A stretch of 64,000 nucleotides of DNA from an uncultured Bacteroides sp. (GCF_963677685.1 NZ_OY782186.1:62001-126000); one strand, 5' to 3'. Numbered from the stretch's first letter, positions 1 to 8,822 are shown. Made by a program: numbers and translations. Notes: generated by a model not told the origin, from the letters alone.

Positions 1-514
1 ATATATGTATATCCTCGTTAGGCTCTATCTTAAAGCGAACAACATATTTAGTACCTTCATCAATCAATGATTTCACTTCATCAGCAGATAAAGTCAATGA
101 ATTGCGCATTCCCAGTCGAGTAGATGCATCATATTGAAAATTTGCTATTTCGACTCTTTTTGCTTCTAACTCTTCAGGCGTATCAAAAGCGATGTATGCT
201 TTTCCTTTTTGGAGCAGATCATCTACGTGCTTCTTATATATTTCTCGTCGTTCTGATTGGCGATATGGTCCAAAGTCACCTCCAAAGCCAACACCTTCAT
301 CAAATTTAATACCAAGCCATGCAAAAGATTCCAATATATATTCTTCTGCTCCAGGCACAAAACGATTAGAATCTGTATCCTCAATACGAAATATTAAATC
401 ACCTCCATGCTGACGAGCAAAAAGATAATTATATAAAGCTGTACGAACTCCCCCAATATGCAACGCTCCAGTAGGACTTGGAGCAAATCTGACTCTAACT
501 TTTCTTTCTAACAT
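1..514 (-). CDS. gltX: Glutamyl-tRNA synthetase, N-terminal part (cut by window edge)
   Basis: Charges tRNA-Glu with glutamate in the cytoplasm. About 171 N-terminal residues are present. The protein begins [16 protein letters not shown] and continues to LHIGG, the class I synthetase HIGH-type signature directly after the RFAPSPTG motif. The RIEDTD motif of the Rossmann catalytic domain follows. The KMSKS loop and anticodon-binding domain lie beyond the window. The ATG at 514-512 follows a TAnnTTTG box at 548-541. The gene is divergent from the HD phosphohydrolase gene. Identity as a Glu/Gln-type synthetase is secure; a non-discriminating specificity cannot be judged from this fragment. Confidence 0.95.
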   Translation of the reverse strand, partial: MLERKVRVRFAPSPTGALHIGGVRTALYNYLFARQHGGDLIFRIEDTDSNRFVPGAEEYILESFAWLGIKFDEGVGFGGDFGPYRQSERREIYKKHVDDLLQKGKAYIAFDTPEELEAKRVEIANFQYDASTRLGMRNSLTLSADEVKSLIDEGTKYVVRFKIEPNEDIHI

Positions 515-540
515 AAATGCTTCGTATAAATAAATCGAGG

Positions 541-548
541 CAAAATTA
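541..548 (-). promoter_or_regulatory. Bacteroidetes -7 box for gltX
   Basis: The minus strand reads TAATTTTG, an exact TAnnTTTG match, 26 bases before the gltX start. No clear -33 TTTG is seen. Confidence 0.5.
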
Positions 549-607
549 AACCTTTTTTTTCGATACTAAGGTTTTTTTTTGTACTTTTCGCTAAAAATTC
601 AATCTAG

Positions 608-2671
608 ATGGACTCTTTCAAGACTAAAAGCAACTTTCAACACAAAGATCTGTTATATAAAATGCTTATATTCGTCGGAATGATAGCCTTCATTGTCTAC
701 TTTTTACCCCGAGACAGGAAGTTTAACTATCAATTTGATATTAATAAGCCTTGGAAATACGGCCAATTGATTGCTACATTTAATTTTCCGGTCTATAAAG
801 ACAATACAGTCGTAAAGCATGAACAAGACAGCATCCTAGCATCTTTTCAACCCTATTATCTAATCAAAGAAAATATCGAGAAAAAGGCTTTACGCAACTT
901 AAAAAAATATTCAAAAACATTATTAAACAACCGAATAATTCCATCTACCCAATATATTCATCACATACAAAATGAATTACAGGCCATCTATAAAAGAGGA
1001 ATCATATCTGCTGAAGAAATGATGCGTTTGCATCAAGATAGCACCACTTCTATCATGATAATAAACAATAAAATGGCCCGTTCCATTGCTACAAAAGATT
1101 TATATTCTGTAAAAGAGGCTTACGAGAAAATTTTAACTAGCGACACCATCCAATACAACAAAAACATACTACGCAAATGTAACTTAAACGAATACATTTA
1201 TCCCAACATCTCTTTTGATAAACAACGAACTGCCGCAGCAAAAAAAGAAGCCTTAGATAATTATTCATGGGCCAATGGAGTTGTACAAAGTGGACAGAAG
1301 ATCGTAGACAGGGGGGAGATAATAAGCCAAGAGACATATAATATTCTTAAATCCCTGCAAAAAGAATCACTTAAAAGAAACCAAGCAATAGGAAAAAAGC
1401 AATTAATTATTGGAGGGCAAATCTTATTTATAGGAATCCTCATCTTGTGCTTTATGCTCTACTTGGAACTATTTAGGAAAGATTACTATAAGCACAAAGG
1501 CAACCTCCCTCTTCTTTTTTCTCTAGTTACCTTATATTGTATTATCACCTCTATTATGATAAGTAACAATATACTCAGCATTTATATCATACCTTATGCT
1601 ATGCTGCCAATTATTATCAGGATTTTTCTCGATTCAAGAACCGCTTTTATTACCCATACCATCACTATATTAGCTTGTTCTATTGCATTAAGGTATCCAT
1701 ACGAATTTATTCTATTACAATTAACATCTGGTTTAGTCGCTATTTACAGTCTGCGGGAACTATCGCAGCGTTCACAGCTATTCCGTACTGCTTTTTTAGT
1801 AATAATAACCTATATATTAGTTTACTTTGCTTTTGAACTGATCACTGAGAACAGCCTTTCGAACCTTAATGGGAAGACATATTTATACTTTATTATTAAT
1901 GGTGTTTTTCTCTTATTTACCTACCCGCTTCTTTTTCTATTAGAAAAAATATTCAGCTTCACATCCAATGTTACTTTAGTAGAGCTATCCAACATAAACA
2001 ACGCTCTACTACGGAAATTATCCGAAACTGTACCAGGTACCTTCCAGCATTCAATGCAAGTTGCCAATCTAGCAGCAGAAGCCGCCATACGCGTTGGGGC
2101 AAAAAGCCAATTAGTTCGAACAGGAGCATTATATCATGACATTGGCAAGATGGTAAATCCCGTTTTTTTTACAGAGAACCAAACAGCAAACATAAACCCT
2201 CACGAAAAACTTAGCTATGAGCAAAGCGCACAAATCGTGATTAACCATATAAATGATGGAGTGAAGTTAGCAGAAAAGAACAATTTACCGAAAGCCATAA
2301 AAGATTTCATAGTAACTCATCATGGAAGAGGGAAAACCAAATTTTTCTATATTTCATGGAAAAACGAACATCCCAATGAAGAGCCTAATGAAGAATTATT
2401 CACCTACCCTGGACCCAATCCCTTCTCTAAGGAAACCGCAATTTTAATGATGGCCGATGGGGTAGAAGCTGCATCCAGAAGTTTAAACGAATATACAGAA
2501 GAAAGCATCAGCATTCTCGTTGAAAAAATAATAGACAGCCAAGTAGAAGAGGGCTATTTCAGAGAATGTCCAATTACATTCCAAGATATAGCCACGGTGA
2601 AAGAGGTATTCAAAGAAAAGCTAAGGACAATTTATCACACAAGAATCAGCTATCCTGAGTTAAAAAAGTAA
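608..2671 (+). CDS. 7TM-HD membrane phosphohydrolase, PgpH family (putative c-di-AMP phosphodiesterase)
   Basis: 687 residues. One N-terminal membrane helix (about 18-35) is followed by an extracytoplasmic 7TMR-HDED-type region (about 36-265). A block of seven or so hydrophobic helices (about 270-460) and a cytoplasmic HD domain complete it. HD-domain metal ligands are visible: H481 in FQHSM, H510-D511 in YHDIGK, H571-H572 in THHGR and the Asp of MADGVEA. This order is that of PgpH, which in Firmicutes hydrolyses cyclic di-AMP. The activity here is inferred from the family. An imperfect box TACTTTTC sits at 582-589. The last 26 bases overlap the 3' end of the convergent phosphatase gene. Confidence 0.88.
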   Translation: MDSFKTKSNFQHKDLLYKMLIFVGMIAFIVYFLPRDRKFNYQFDINKPWKYGQLIATFNFPVYKDNTVVKHEQDSILASFQPYYLIKENIEKKALRNLKKYSKTLLNNRIIPSTQYIHHIQNELQAIYKRGIISAEEMMRLHQDSTTSIMIINNKMARSIATKDLYSVKEAYEKILTSDTIQYNKNILRKCNLNEYIYPNISFDKQRTAAAKKEALDNYSWANGVVQSGQKIVDRGEIISQETYNILKSLQKESLKRNQAIGKKQLIIGGQILFIGILILCFMLYLELFRKDYYKHKGNLPLLFSLVTLYCIITSIMISNNILSIYIIPYAMLPIIIRIFLDSRTAFITHTITILACSIALRYPYEFILLQLTSGLVAIYSLRELSQRSQLFRTAFLVIITYILVYFAFELITENSLSNLNGKTYLYFIINGVFLLFTYPLLFLLEKIFSFTSNVTLVELSNINNALLRKLSETVPGTFQHSMQVANLAAEAAIRVGAKSQLVRTGALYHDIGKMVNPVFFTENQTANINPHEKLSYEQSAQIVINHINDGVKLAEKNNLPKAIKDFIVTHHGRGKTKFFYISWKNEHPNEEPNEELFTYPGPNPFSKETAILMMADGVEAASRSLNEYTEESISILVEKIIDSQVEEGYFRECPITFQDIATVKEVFKEKLRTIYHTRISYPELKK

Positions 2672-3116
2672 GCAACCCTTCACAAGCATCCTCTAACAGA
2701 TCAAGCACGTGATCAAAGCCCTGCGAACCTCCATAGTAAGGATCCGGCACATGATCAGCAGTCGTTTTTCTACAATAATCCGTCATGCGATGTATTTTCT
2801 TCCATTCTTCAGGAGAAGGGGCCAAATCACGTAAATCATCGATATTCCGATCATCCATTCCTATAATCATATCAAAATTATAGAAATCGTTCATAGTGAC
2901 CTGCCTCGATCTATGCGACAAAACATATCCCCTTTTCAGAGCATGCGTTCTCATACGTGAATCAGGAAGCTCTCCTGCATGATAGCCTAAAACTCCAGCA
3001 GAATCTATCTCTAGACTTTCAATTCCCCACTTCTGAACAAGTTTTTGCATTATTCCCTCAGCAGCCGGCGAACGGCATATATTTCCCAAACAAACAAATA
3101 ATATTTTTCGATCCAT
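2646..3116 (-). CDS. Low-molecular-weight protein tyrosine phosphatase
   Basis: 156 residues, the usual length for this family. The P-loop CX5R is C9-LGNIC-R15-S16 close to the N-terminus. The general acid is D125 in DPYYGG. Together these define an active LMW-PTP that would remove phosphate from tyrosine residues through a cysteinyl-phosphate. It starts 40 bases after priA on the same strand and is probably co-transcribed. Its 3' end overlaps the convergent HD phosphohydrolase gene by 26 bases. The substrate is unknown. Bacterial relatives often act on tyrosine kinases of polysaccharide export, but no such kinase is in this window. Confidence 0.93.
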   Translation of the reverse strand: MDRKILFVCLGNICRSPAAEGIMQKLVQKWGIESLEIDSAGVLGYHAGELPDSRMRTHALKRGYVLSHRSRQVTMNDFYNFDMIIGMDDRNIDDLRDLAPSPEEWKKIHRMTDYCRKTTADHVPDPYYGGSQGFDHVLDLLEDACEGLLTFLTQDS

Positions 3117-3156
3117 AAAAGCAATCTATACTGATAAAACTAAAGACATTTATCCT

Positions 3157-5616
3157 TTACATCGGATCAACATCATAATATATTATTAGCGATCTAAATC
3201 TCTCATCACCAATGATTTCGTTTCTTGCCTTAAACAAACATTCACGAATACGATCCATAGAAACATTCGTCTCTACCTTTAAAACAATTTTTCTGATATA
3301 CAATGTTTGTATACGGGCAACAGGAGGCTTGTCGGGACCAAGAATTCTTGAAGCAAATAACATCCTGAGCTTCTCTCCCATCAAATGTGCTGCGACATCC
3401 AGTAAAGTCGAAGTCTTACTTTTCATGTAAACATAAATTAAACGGTAATAAGGCGGATATTGAAATAACTGCCTTTCAGCAAGCTGATTATTTGCCATTT
3501 GCTCATAATCATTTGCCATTACTTGTGCAATGATAGGGTGATCCATACTCTTTGTCTGAAGAACGACCTTACCTCTTCCGAACTTTCTTCCTGCCCTACC
3601 GGAAACCTGAGCCATTAGCTGAAATGCCCTCTCATAAGAGCGAAAATCCGGATAATTAAGCATTGTATCTGCATTCAATATTCCCACCACATTAACATGA
3701 TCAAAATCCAAGCCTTTGGAAACCATTTGCGTACCAATAAGTATATCCGTCTTCCCTGTTTCAAAGTCTGCTATAATCTTTTCATAAGCGTTACGAGTAC
3801 GCGTCGTGTCAACATCCATACGAGCCACAGAAGCTTCGGGAAATAAAGTTTTAACCTCATCTTCAATCTTTTCGGTACCAAAACCACGATGCATCAACTC
3901 AACTCCTTCACATGCAGGGCAAGCTTTAGGAAGCTGATAGGTATAGCCACAATAATGACAAGTAAGTTGATTCATTCCCTTATGATAAGTTAGGCTTACA
4001 TCACAATTTTTACATTTAGGTACCCATCCACAAGTTCTGCACTCTATCATAGGTGCAAACCCCCTTCTGTTTTGAAAGAGAATTATTTGCTCTTTTTTTT
4101 CCAAAGCCTGCTTAATAGAAGAAAGAAGAAGAGGAGAAAATGGACCGGACATGCGTTTCTTTCGATGTAACTCCTTAATATCTACCGGTATAATTTCAGG
4201 TAACTGAATCTCTTTATAGCGCTCCTTAAGCTCTACTAGCCCATATTTACCAATTGACGCATTATAATAAGACTCTATCGAAGGAGTTGCTGTGCCTAAT
4301 AACGTTTTAGCACCATACATCGCCGCTAAAACAATCGCCGCATTACGTGCATGATAACGGGGAGCAGGGTCTTGTTGTTTATATGTATTCTCATGTTCTT
4401 CGTCTACAATAACAAGACCTAAATTTTTAAATGGAAGGAAGACTGAAGAACGTACTCCTAATATGATATCATAACCATTATCAGTCAATTGCTTCTGCCA
4501 AACCTCAACCCTTTCGGCATCCGAAAATTTAGAATGATATATGCCCAAACGCATACCAAAAACTCTACTCAAACGCTCTGTTATTTGAGTGGTTAAAGCT
4601 ATTTCAGGCAGCAGATACAGCACTTGCTTTCCTCTTTGGATAGCTTCTTCAATAAGATGTATATAGATTTCTGTTTTACCACTAGAGGTGACACCGTGTA
4701 ACAAGCAAACATTTTTCTGTTTAAAACAAAGCAATAAGCTATCATAAGCTTGCTGCTGATATTCATTCAGTGGATTCAAAGAGAGCGTTTCTCTTTGCAC
4801 TTTATCTAAGCGACCAATTTCAGATTCATATGTTTCAAACACCTGTTTCTCTATCAAAGCATTACAAACAGAAGCTGATACCAATGACTGTTTCAGAAGA
4901 TCTTTTTTAGAAACTTCTTTTAAAGTGTTTTCTCCCAAAAAGCCGGAAAGTTCTACATATTTCATCAAAAGAGACAATTGCTTTGGAGCCCGCGATAATT
5001 CTTCAAACAGATTTTTTAGGCTCAATTCATTGGCTATTTCAGGGAGCAGACGAATACGAATTTCTGTTTTAGGTTTGTAATTGCGGCGCAACTCCTCTTT
5101 CACAAATACCGCACCCTTATCAAGCAATGCTTTCAAGACTCCCAATATATTCTTTATCTTACTCTCTTTCTCGAGCTTAGTAATACTATACTCTCCAGCA
5201 TTCGAAAGTAAATCAAGTATAAGTTGTTCCTTTTCTGATAATTTCTCTGAGGATTCAAAGTCTGGATTTATTTCAACTAGCGTTTCACTCTCTAGCTTTA
5301 ACCCCGAAGGTAAAGCTGCCTTGTAAACATCTCCCTGCGTACAGAAATAATAGTTTGAAAGCCACTCCCAAAAAGTAAATTGCTTAGGGAATAATATAGG
5401 AGAAGCATCCAAAAGCGCCGAAACCTCCTTCACTTCATATTCGGTAGGAGTACAATAATGCACATTGCAAACGATAGCCGTATAATATTTCTTGCGACCA
5501 AACGACACAACAACTCTACAACCCGCCTTCACTTCATCCATTCCCTCATCAGGAAGAGCATAAGTAAAATTGCGAGCAAGGGGTAAAGGCAAAATAACGT
5601 CTACATATCTTTTCAT
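3157..5616 (-). CDS. priA: Primosomal protein N' (replication restart helicase PriA)
   Basis: 819 residues, somewhat longer than the roughly 730 of E. coli PriA. The N-terminal DNA-binding part (1-280) is followed by a superfamily 2 helicase core with Walker A GVTSSGKTE at 308-316 and DEEH at 405-408. The zinc-binding insert has eight cysteines: C526, C529, C535, C538, C553, C556, C566 and C569. PriA reloads the replicative helicase at stalled forks. The start ATG (5616-5614) is only 8 bases below a TACCTTTG box (5632-5625), so the leader may be just a few bases. The LMW-PTP gene follows closely and probably shares the transcript. Confidence 0.96.
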   Translation of the reverse strand: MKRYVDVILPLPLARNFTYALPDEGMDEVKAGCRVVVSFGRKKYYTAIVCNVHYCTPTEYEVKEVSALLDASPILFPKQFTFWEWLSNYYFCTQGDVYKAALPSGLKLESETLVEINPDFESSEKLSEKEQLILDLLSNAGEYSITKLEKESKIKNILGVLKALLDKGAVFVKEELRRNYKPKTEIRIRLLPEIANELSLKNLFEELSRAPKQLSLLMKYVELSGFLGENTLKEVSKKDLLKQSLVSASVCNALIEKQVFETYESEIGRLDKVQRETLSLNPLNEYQQQAYDSLLLCFKQKNVCLLHGVTSSGKTEIYIHLIEEAIQRGKQVLYLLPEIALTTQITERLSRVFGMRLGIYHSKFSDAERVEVWQKQLTDNGYDIILGVRSSVFLPFKNLGLVIVDEEHENTYKQQDPAPRYHARNAAIVLAAMYGAKTLLGTATPSIESYYNASIGKYGLVELKERYKEIQLPEIIPVDIKELHRKKRMSGPFSPLLLSSIKQALEKKEQIILFQNRRGFAPMIECRTCGWVPKCKNCDVSLTYHKGMNQLTCHYCGYTYQLPKACPACEGVELMHRGFGTEKIEDEVKTLFPEASVARMDVDTTRTRNAYEKIIADFETGKTDILIGTQMVSKGLDFDHVNVVGILNADTMLNYPDFRSYERAFQLMAQVSGRAGRKFGRGKVVLQTKSMDHPIIAQVMANDYEQMANNQLAERQLFQYPPYYRLIYVYMKSKTSTLLDVAAHLMGEKLRMLFASRILGPDKPPVARIQTLYIRKIVLKVETNVSMDRIRECLFKARNEIIGDERFRSLIIYYDVDPM

Positions 5617-5624
5617 CGTAGCGA

Positions 5625-5632
5625 CAAAGGTA
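5625..5632 (-). promoter_or_regulatory. Bacteroidetes -7 box for priA
   Basis: The minus strand reads TACCTTTG. It immediately follows the U-tract of the upstream barrel gene's terminator, so the two signals abut. The expected transcription start is within about 2-5 bases of the priA ATG. Confidence 0.5.
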
Positions 5633-5636
5633 CAAA

Positions 5637-5668
5637 AAAAGGTTCTCCATTTTTTTGGAGAACCTTAT
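5637..5668 (-). terminator. Intrinsic terminator after the outer-membrane barrel gene
   Basis: GGTTCTCC (5641-5648) pairs with GGAGAACC (5657-5664) around an A/T loop. The stem is extended by AA/TT, and on the minus strand a run of T follows. Confidence 0.75.
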
Positions 5669-5689
5669 ATTTATATAAAACAGAATGAG

Positions 5690-6325
5690 CTAAAAAAGAT
5701 AAGCGACAGAAACCTGCCATACTTTTGTTTTAAAAGATTTTCCATTTAAATCACTCAGCGAACCAGATTCAACACTCGCTTTAGCTGAATCAGTCAATGG
5801 CATATTATAGTTTACGCCCAACTGCAGGTGTTTCACAAGTTTCAACCCAACACCTAAATTGAGAGCCACTTCCGATTTCTCATAATCAATAGAACTCTTT
5901 ACATTATCAACCGTGAATTTTTCATCCGATTTCATGTTAAAAAAGAAGCTAGGACCTGCTGCAAAATAGATACCAGCCATACTGCCAAGTCCCACGGTAT
6001 ATTTCAGATTAAGAGGGATTTCAATACCTTGTTGCTTAAACGTCTTACTAGAAATTCCATTTTCAAAAGAAAATTTCGTTCCCTTTTGAGAGTACATCAC
6101 CGCACCGTCCACGCCTAATCCAATGATAGGGATAGTAATGTCCAGCATAGGCCCAATAAAAAAGCCTGTATAATTATCAGCATCCCCTTTATTTTTCCAT
6201 GCATCAGAAAGTGAAGCTGACGCCAAATTCAGACCACCTTTAACTCCAAATTTTATTTGTGCATGCGCAGGCATAGCCATCAATAAGCATGCAATAAGCA
6301 TAAAAGCACTAACAAATTTTTTCAT
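5690..6325 (-). CDS. Outer-membrane beta-barrel protein (OMP_b-brl_2/PorT-like)
   Basis: 211 residues. A signal peptide MKKFVSAFMLIA ends at AHA-Q near residue 22. The mature protein starts IKFGVKGGLNLAS, typical of small Bacteroidetes barrels. Alternating polar/hydrophobic strands follow, and it ends in aromatic VAYLF, a normal C-terminal barrel strand. No enzymatic motif is seen; a structural or porin role is likely. It has its own TAnnTTTG box (6363-6356) and its own terminator, so it is probably monocistronic although it lies downstream of the AraC-like gene on the same strand. Confidence 0.82.
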   Translation of the reverse strand: MKKFVSAFMLIACLLMAMPAHAQIKFGVKGGLNLASASLSDAWKNKGDADNYTGFFIGPMLDITIPIIGLGVDGAVMYSQKGTKFSFENGISSKTFKQQGIEIPLNLKYTVGLGSMAGIYFAAGPSFFFNMKSDEKFTVDNVKSSIDYEKSEVALNLGVGLKLVKHLQLGVNYNMPLTDSAKASVESGSLSDLNGKSFKTKVWQVSVAYLF

Positions 6326-6355
6326 AAGTTATTACGTTTAAAGAATATTATAGCG

Positions 6356-6363
6356 CAAATATA
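6356..6363 (-). promoter_or_regulatory. Bacteroidetes -7 box for the barrel gene
   Basis: The minus strand reads TATATTTG 30 bases before the ATG at 6325. The sequence around it is a long AT run. Confidence 0.5.
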
Positions 6364-6442
6364 TATATTTATATTTATAAAGCATCAATAAATTAAACTA
6401 TTCAACAAGAATAAAGCAAAAGGTTTTCATCTCAAGTTACAC

Positions 6443-6832
6443 CTAAATATCTTTAAACCTGACCAAAAGTATCTTAATCAAGTCTTTACCGAGTGGAAGC
6501 GGGAAAGCGATATCTCTATCTGAGAAAATGCTATAACCAAATTCTTTTTGAAAAGAATAAATTAATTTCTCCGGACTCATCTCAAAACATTTTGCAACCT
6601 CTTTCAGCGAATAGGTGGCAGTTACTTTTTTCCTAGCCTCAGACAATACGCGCAAATGAATATATCGAGCCAAACGCATGCCCAAAAGTTCATAAAAGGC
6701 CTTTCCCAAATATTGTAGCGAGCAATTCATCGCTTCCGAAGTCTTTTTAACAGAAATACCTCCCAAGAGATTCCATTCTATATAGATTAAAGATTCTAAT
6801 ACAAGTTCCTGCTTTGTCATATTTATTTTCAT
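6443..6832 (-). CDS. Short AraC-type helix-turn-helix protein
   Basis: 129 residues consisting almost only of a two-HTH AraC-like DNA-binding region. The first HTH is about 25-60 (VKKTSEAMNCSLQYLGKAF). The second is about 75-105 and ends YSFQKEFGYS, close to the AraC family FxxxFKxxxG signature. There is no ligand-binding or receiver domain. It begins 3 bases after the LytTR gene stop, so it is the last gene of a liaF-LytTR-AraC operon. The divergence from canonical AraC is substantial, so family placement is moderately sure and the target is unknown. Confidence 0.7.
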   Translation of the reverse strand: MKINMTKQELVLESLIYIEWNLLGGISVKKTSEAMNCSLQYLGKAFYELLGMRLARYIHLRVLSEARKKVTATYSLKEVAKCFEMSPEKLIYSFQKEFGYSIFSDRDIAFPLPLGKDLIKILLVRFKDI

Positions 6833-6835
6833 TGA

Positions 6836-7654
6836 TTACAAATTTAACACTTCCTTCAAGAGTTTATACCCTGCCACACTGGCTTTAACTTCGTAGCCAT
6901 TTTTGAGAGTAATCATCTGTTGCTGCTTTTTATATAGTTCAATACGCAAAACCTGCTTTACATTGATAATACAAGAGCGGTGTATCCGTACAAACTGTTT
7001 ATCAGGAAGATGAGCCATAAAATATTTCATAGTCTGTTCCTTGAGATATTTCGCTTTCTCGGTAAATATAAGTACATAGTCACCGTCAGCCTGCAAAGCA
7101 TATATGTCATCCACCAAAATAACTTGGATCTTTTGACCTGATTTAACAGCCAACTGTTCCAAAACAATATCGTCCAAATCGCCCTCCTGAACAACCTCAC
7201 TGTCATCATTTGACAAGCGCTCTGCATCATCCTCTTTGTGCGAAACGAGATAATCATAAACCCCATAAGCAATTAGGATCAAAACAGCGATAAATAAATG
7301 AAGAGGGAATAAAGGCAACAGCAAGACAAATTCCTCTTTCAGCAACAATAAATAAATTACTAACAGATATAATCCGGCCCAAAGAGCTAACACAAAAAGT
7401 CCTAAAGTAACATAGTTTAGTATAGTACGTGGAGCCACAATAAGCTCCATATAGTTTTTCTCCGGCAAAAGATTCCATAACCATCCAGTAAAAACGATCA
7501 ATGCAGAAAAAACAGAGCAGTTAAGTAATAGAGCAGTCGTCGAGACTAGTACCAATGGCTTCATTGCAATCCAGCAACAAGCTGTCAAGAGAAGCCATAA
7601 AATAATATAAGTAAATTCTTCCTTTATGTTATGATAAGAGTATGTCGTATTCAT
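6836..7654 (-). CDS. Membrane-anchored LytTR transcriptional regulator
   Basis: 272 residues. The first 145 contain about four transmembrane helices. A short acidic linker (about 145-165) is followed by a LytTR DNA-binding domain (about 170-270) with FVRIHRSCIINV, the conserved core of that fold. There is no receiver domain and no phosphoacceptor Asp, so it is not a classical response regulator. It would act as a one-component sensor at the inner membrane. The start is 3 bases after the stop of the LiaF-like gene and the stop is 3 bases before the AraC-like gene, indicating translational coupling. Confidence 0.85.
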   Translation of the reverse strand: MNTTYSYHNIKEEFTYIILWLLLTACCWIAMKPLVLVSTTALLLNCSVFSALIVFTGWLWNLLPEKNYMELIVAPRTILNYVTLGLFVLALWAGLYLLVIYLLLLKEEFVLLLPLFPLHLFIAVLILIAYGVYDYLVSHKEDDAERLSNDDSEVVQEGDLDDIVLEQLAVKSGQKIQVILVDDIYALQADGDYVLIFTEKAKYLKEQTMKYFMAHLPDKQFVRIHRSCIINVKQVLRIELYKKQQQMITLKNGYEVKASVAGYKLLKEVLNL

Positions 7655-7657
7655 TCG

Positions 7658-8452
7658 TTAATTTCTTAGTTCTCCACTTCCAAGAACTCCGCTAGCGCGA
7701 ATAATCAAACGTTTTGTTTCATCCGCCTGACCTCTACTTAAGCGTTCATCCTTGAATGTGTACATGATTGATTCTAGTTTAATATCTACTTTCCAATGTT
7801 CCGGCACATAAATTTTAATGCTTCCAAATACAGTATTTACATTTATCACTGTTTCGCCATCTGCCAAATCCGTTTTTCTCAAGTCGAGCAACGTATCTCC
7901 AAAAACAGTATTTATTTCTCCGCCTTTAAAGATCGGATCTAGAACAATATATTTTCCACTTGAAAAAACACTGTGTCTTTTAAAATATCCTCCAACGTAT
8001 TCCTTAGCCTCTTCGGAAAAAAAATCTTTCTTGTCATCACAAAAATGAGTGCGACAAAAACGATTAGATTTTCTATGCCGTATATTATAAGGTAACATTA
8101 GATAAACAAGAGAAATAATACCACCAGCAACCAACAATGCCGGCCAGTAAGTATTGACAAAATGATCGGCAGATATTGATAAAAGGTCCGGATATATACT
8201 AAGGATATGCGGAACTAAGAAAAAGCTACCTAACATAAACCAAATGGCACCTGACCAAAAATGTTGTTTTGAAAATGAAATAATACCTATTACAACCATT
8301 AACATGGGCCAAGTGAAAAATATATCTTTATATTCTTGCGAAACAAAACCTAAATTTAGCCCCAAAAGGACAAGACCTACAACGATAAGCAATACTGCAA
8401 ACAGAGCAGAATGTCTCTGATGGCTATTTCTTCTAACAGTTTTCATATTCAT
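7658..8452 (-). CDS. LiaF-like membrane protein (LiaI/LiaF TM region plus LiaF C-terminal domain)
   Basis: 264 residues. Four hydrophobic helices lie in the first 130 residues. A soluble C-terminal half has the repeated small-strand pattern of LiaF-like/toast_rack proteins (GGEINTVFGDTLLDLR, then INVNTVFGSIKIYVPEHW). In Firmicutes, LiaF restrains the LiaRS cell-envelope stress system. Here no histidine kinase is nearby; the partner appears to be the downstream LytTR gene. A TATCTTTG box (8486-8479) lies 26 bases before the ATG at 8452. Envelope-stress function is inferred, not shown. Confidence 0.83.
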   Translation of the reverse strand: MNMKTVRRNSHQRHSALFAVLLIVVGLVLLGLNLGFVSQEYKDIFFTWPMLMVVIGIISFSKQHFWSGAIWFMLGSFFLVPHILSIYPDLLSISADHFVNTYWPALLVAGGIISLVYLMLPYNIRHRKSNRFCRTHFCDDKKDFFSEEAKEYVGGYFKRHSVFSSGKYIVLDPIFKGGEINTVFGDTLLDLRKTDLADGETVINVNTVFGSIKIYVPEHWKVDIKLESIMYTFKDERLSRGQADETKRLIIRASGVLGSGELRN

Positions 8453-8478
8453 TTTATTTAATTTTCATTTAATTATTG

Positions 8479-8486
8479 CAAAGATA
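8479..8486 (-). promoter_or_regulatory. Bacteroidetes -7 box for the liaF-like operon
   Basis: The minus strand reads TATCTTTG, an exact consensus match, 26 bases before the first gene of the three-gene operon. Confidence 0.55.
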
Positions 8487-8634
8487 AGATAATCAAGAGA
8501 TTAGATACAACAACAAATCGACAAATAGAATCGAAAAACCGATGAACGCAGCAAAGTAGCCGATAAAACAAGAATGAATCAACCTAAAAAAGGCAACGAA
8601 AAGAGCTATAACAGCTCAAGGAAAGCGATGATTA

Positions 8635-8719
8635 AAAACATCCCCATGTTGTCATATACAACATCCCCATCTTATGCACAACAACATGGGGATGTTTTCA
8701 GGCATAAGATGGGGATGTT
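8635..8719. repeat. Interleaved pair of perfect 18-base inverted repeats (A-B-A'-B')
   Basis: Arm A 8635-8652 is the exact reverse complement of A' 8681-8698. Arm B 8660-8677 is the exact reverse complement of B' 8702-8719. The order A-B-A'-B' is interleaved, not nested. All four arms share the core ACATCCCCAT or its complement, so A can also pair partly with B' and B with A'. The arms are separated by 7, 3 and 3 bases. Confidence 0.9.
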
Positions 8720-8784
8720 TATAAAGGATTAATAAAGTAATTTAAAATAGGGAAGCTATAAAGGAAGAAAAATGGAAACAAAAA

Positions 8785-8822
8785 CCTGACAACTAAACCT
8801 CAAAAAAGATTTAGTTGCCAGG
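8785..8822 (-). terminator. Intrinsic terminator of the DUF2795 gene
   Basis: On the minus strand CCTGGCAACTAAA pairs with TTTAGTTGTCAGG, with one G-T wobble and a 12-base loop. TTTTTGTTT follows. It lies 24 bases after the DUF2795 stop. Confidence 0.8.

Noticed and set aside
608..2671. HD protein as a diguanylate-related HD-GYP phosphodiesterase
   Set aside because: The 7TM and 7TMR-HDED layout fits PgpH; the GYP signature of HD-GYP proteins is absent.
8635..8719. Short repeated arms as a possible CRISPR array
   Set aside because: The arms are inverted and interleaved, not direct repeats with unique spacers of constant length, and no cas gene is present.
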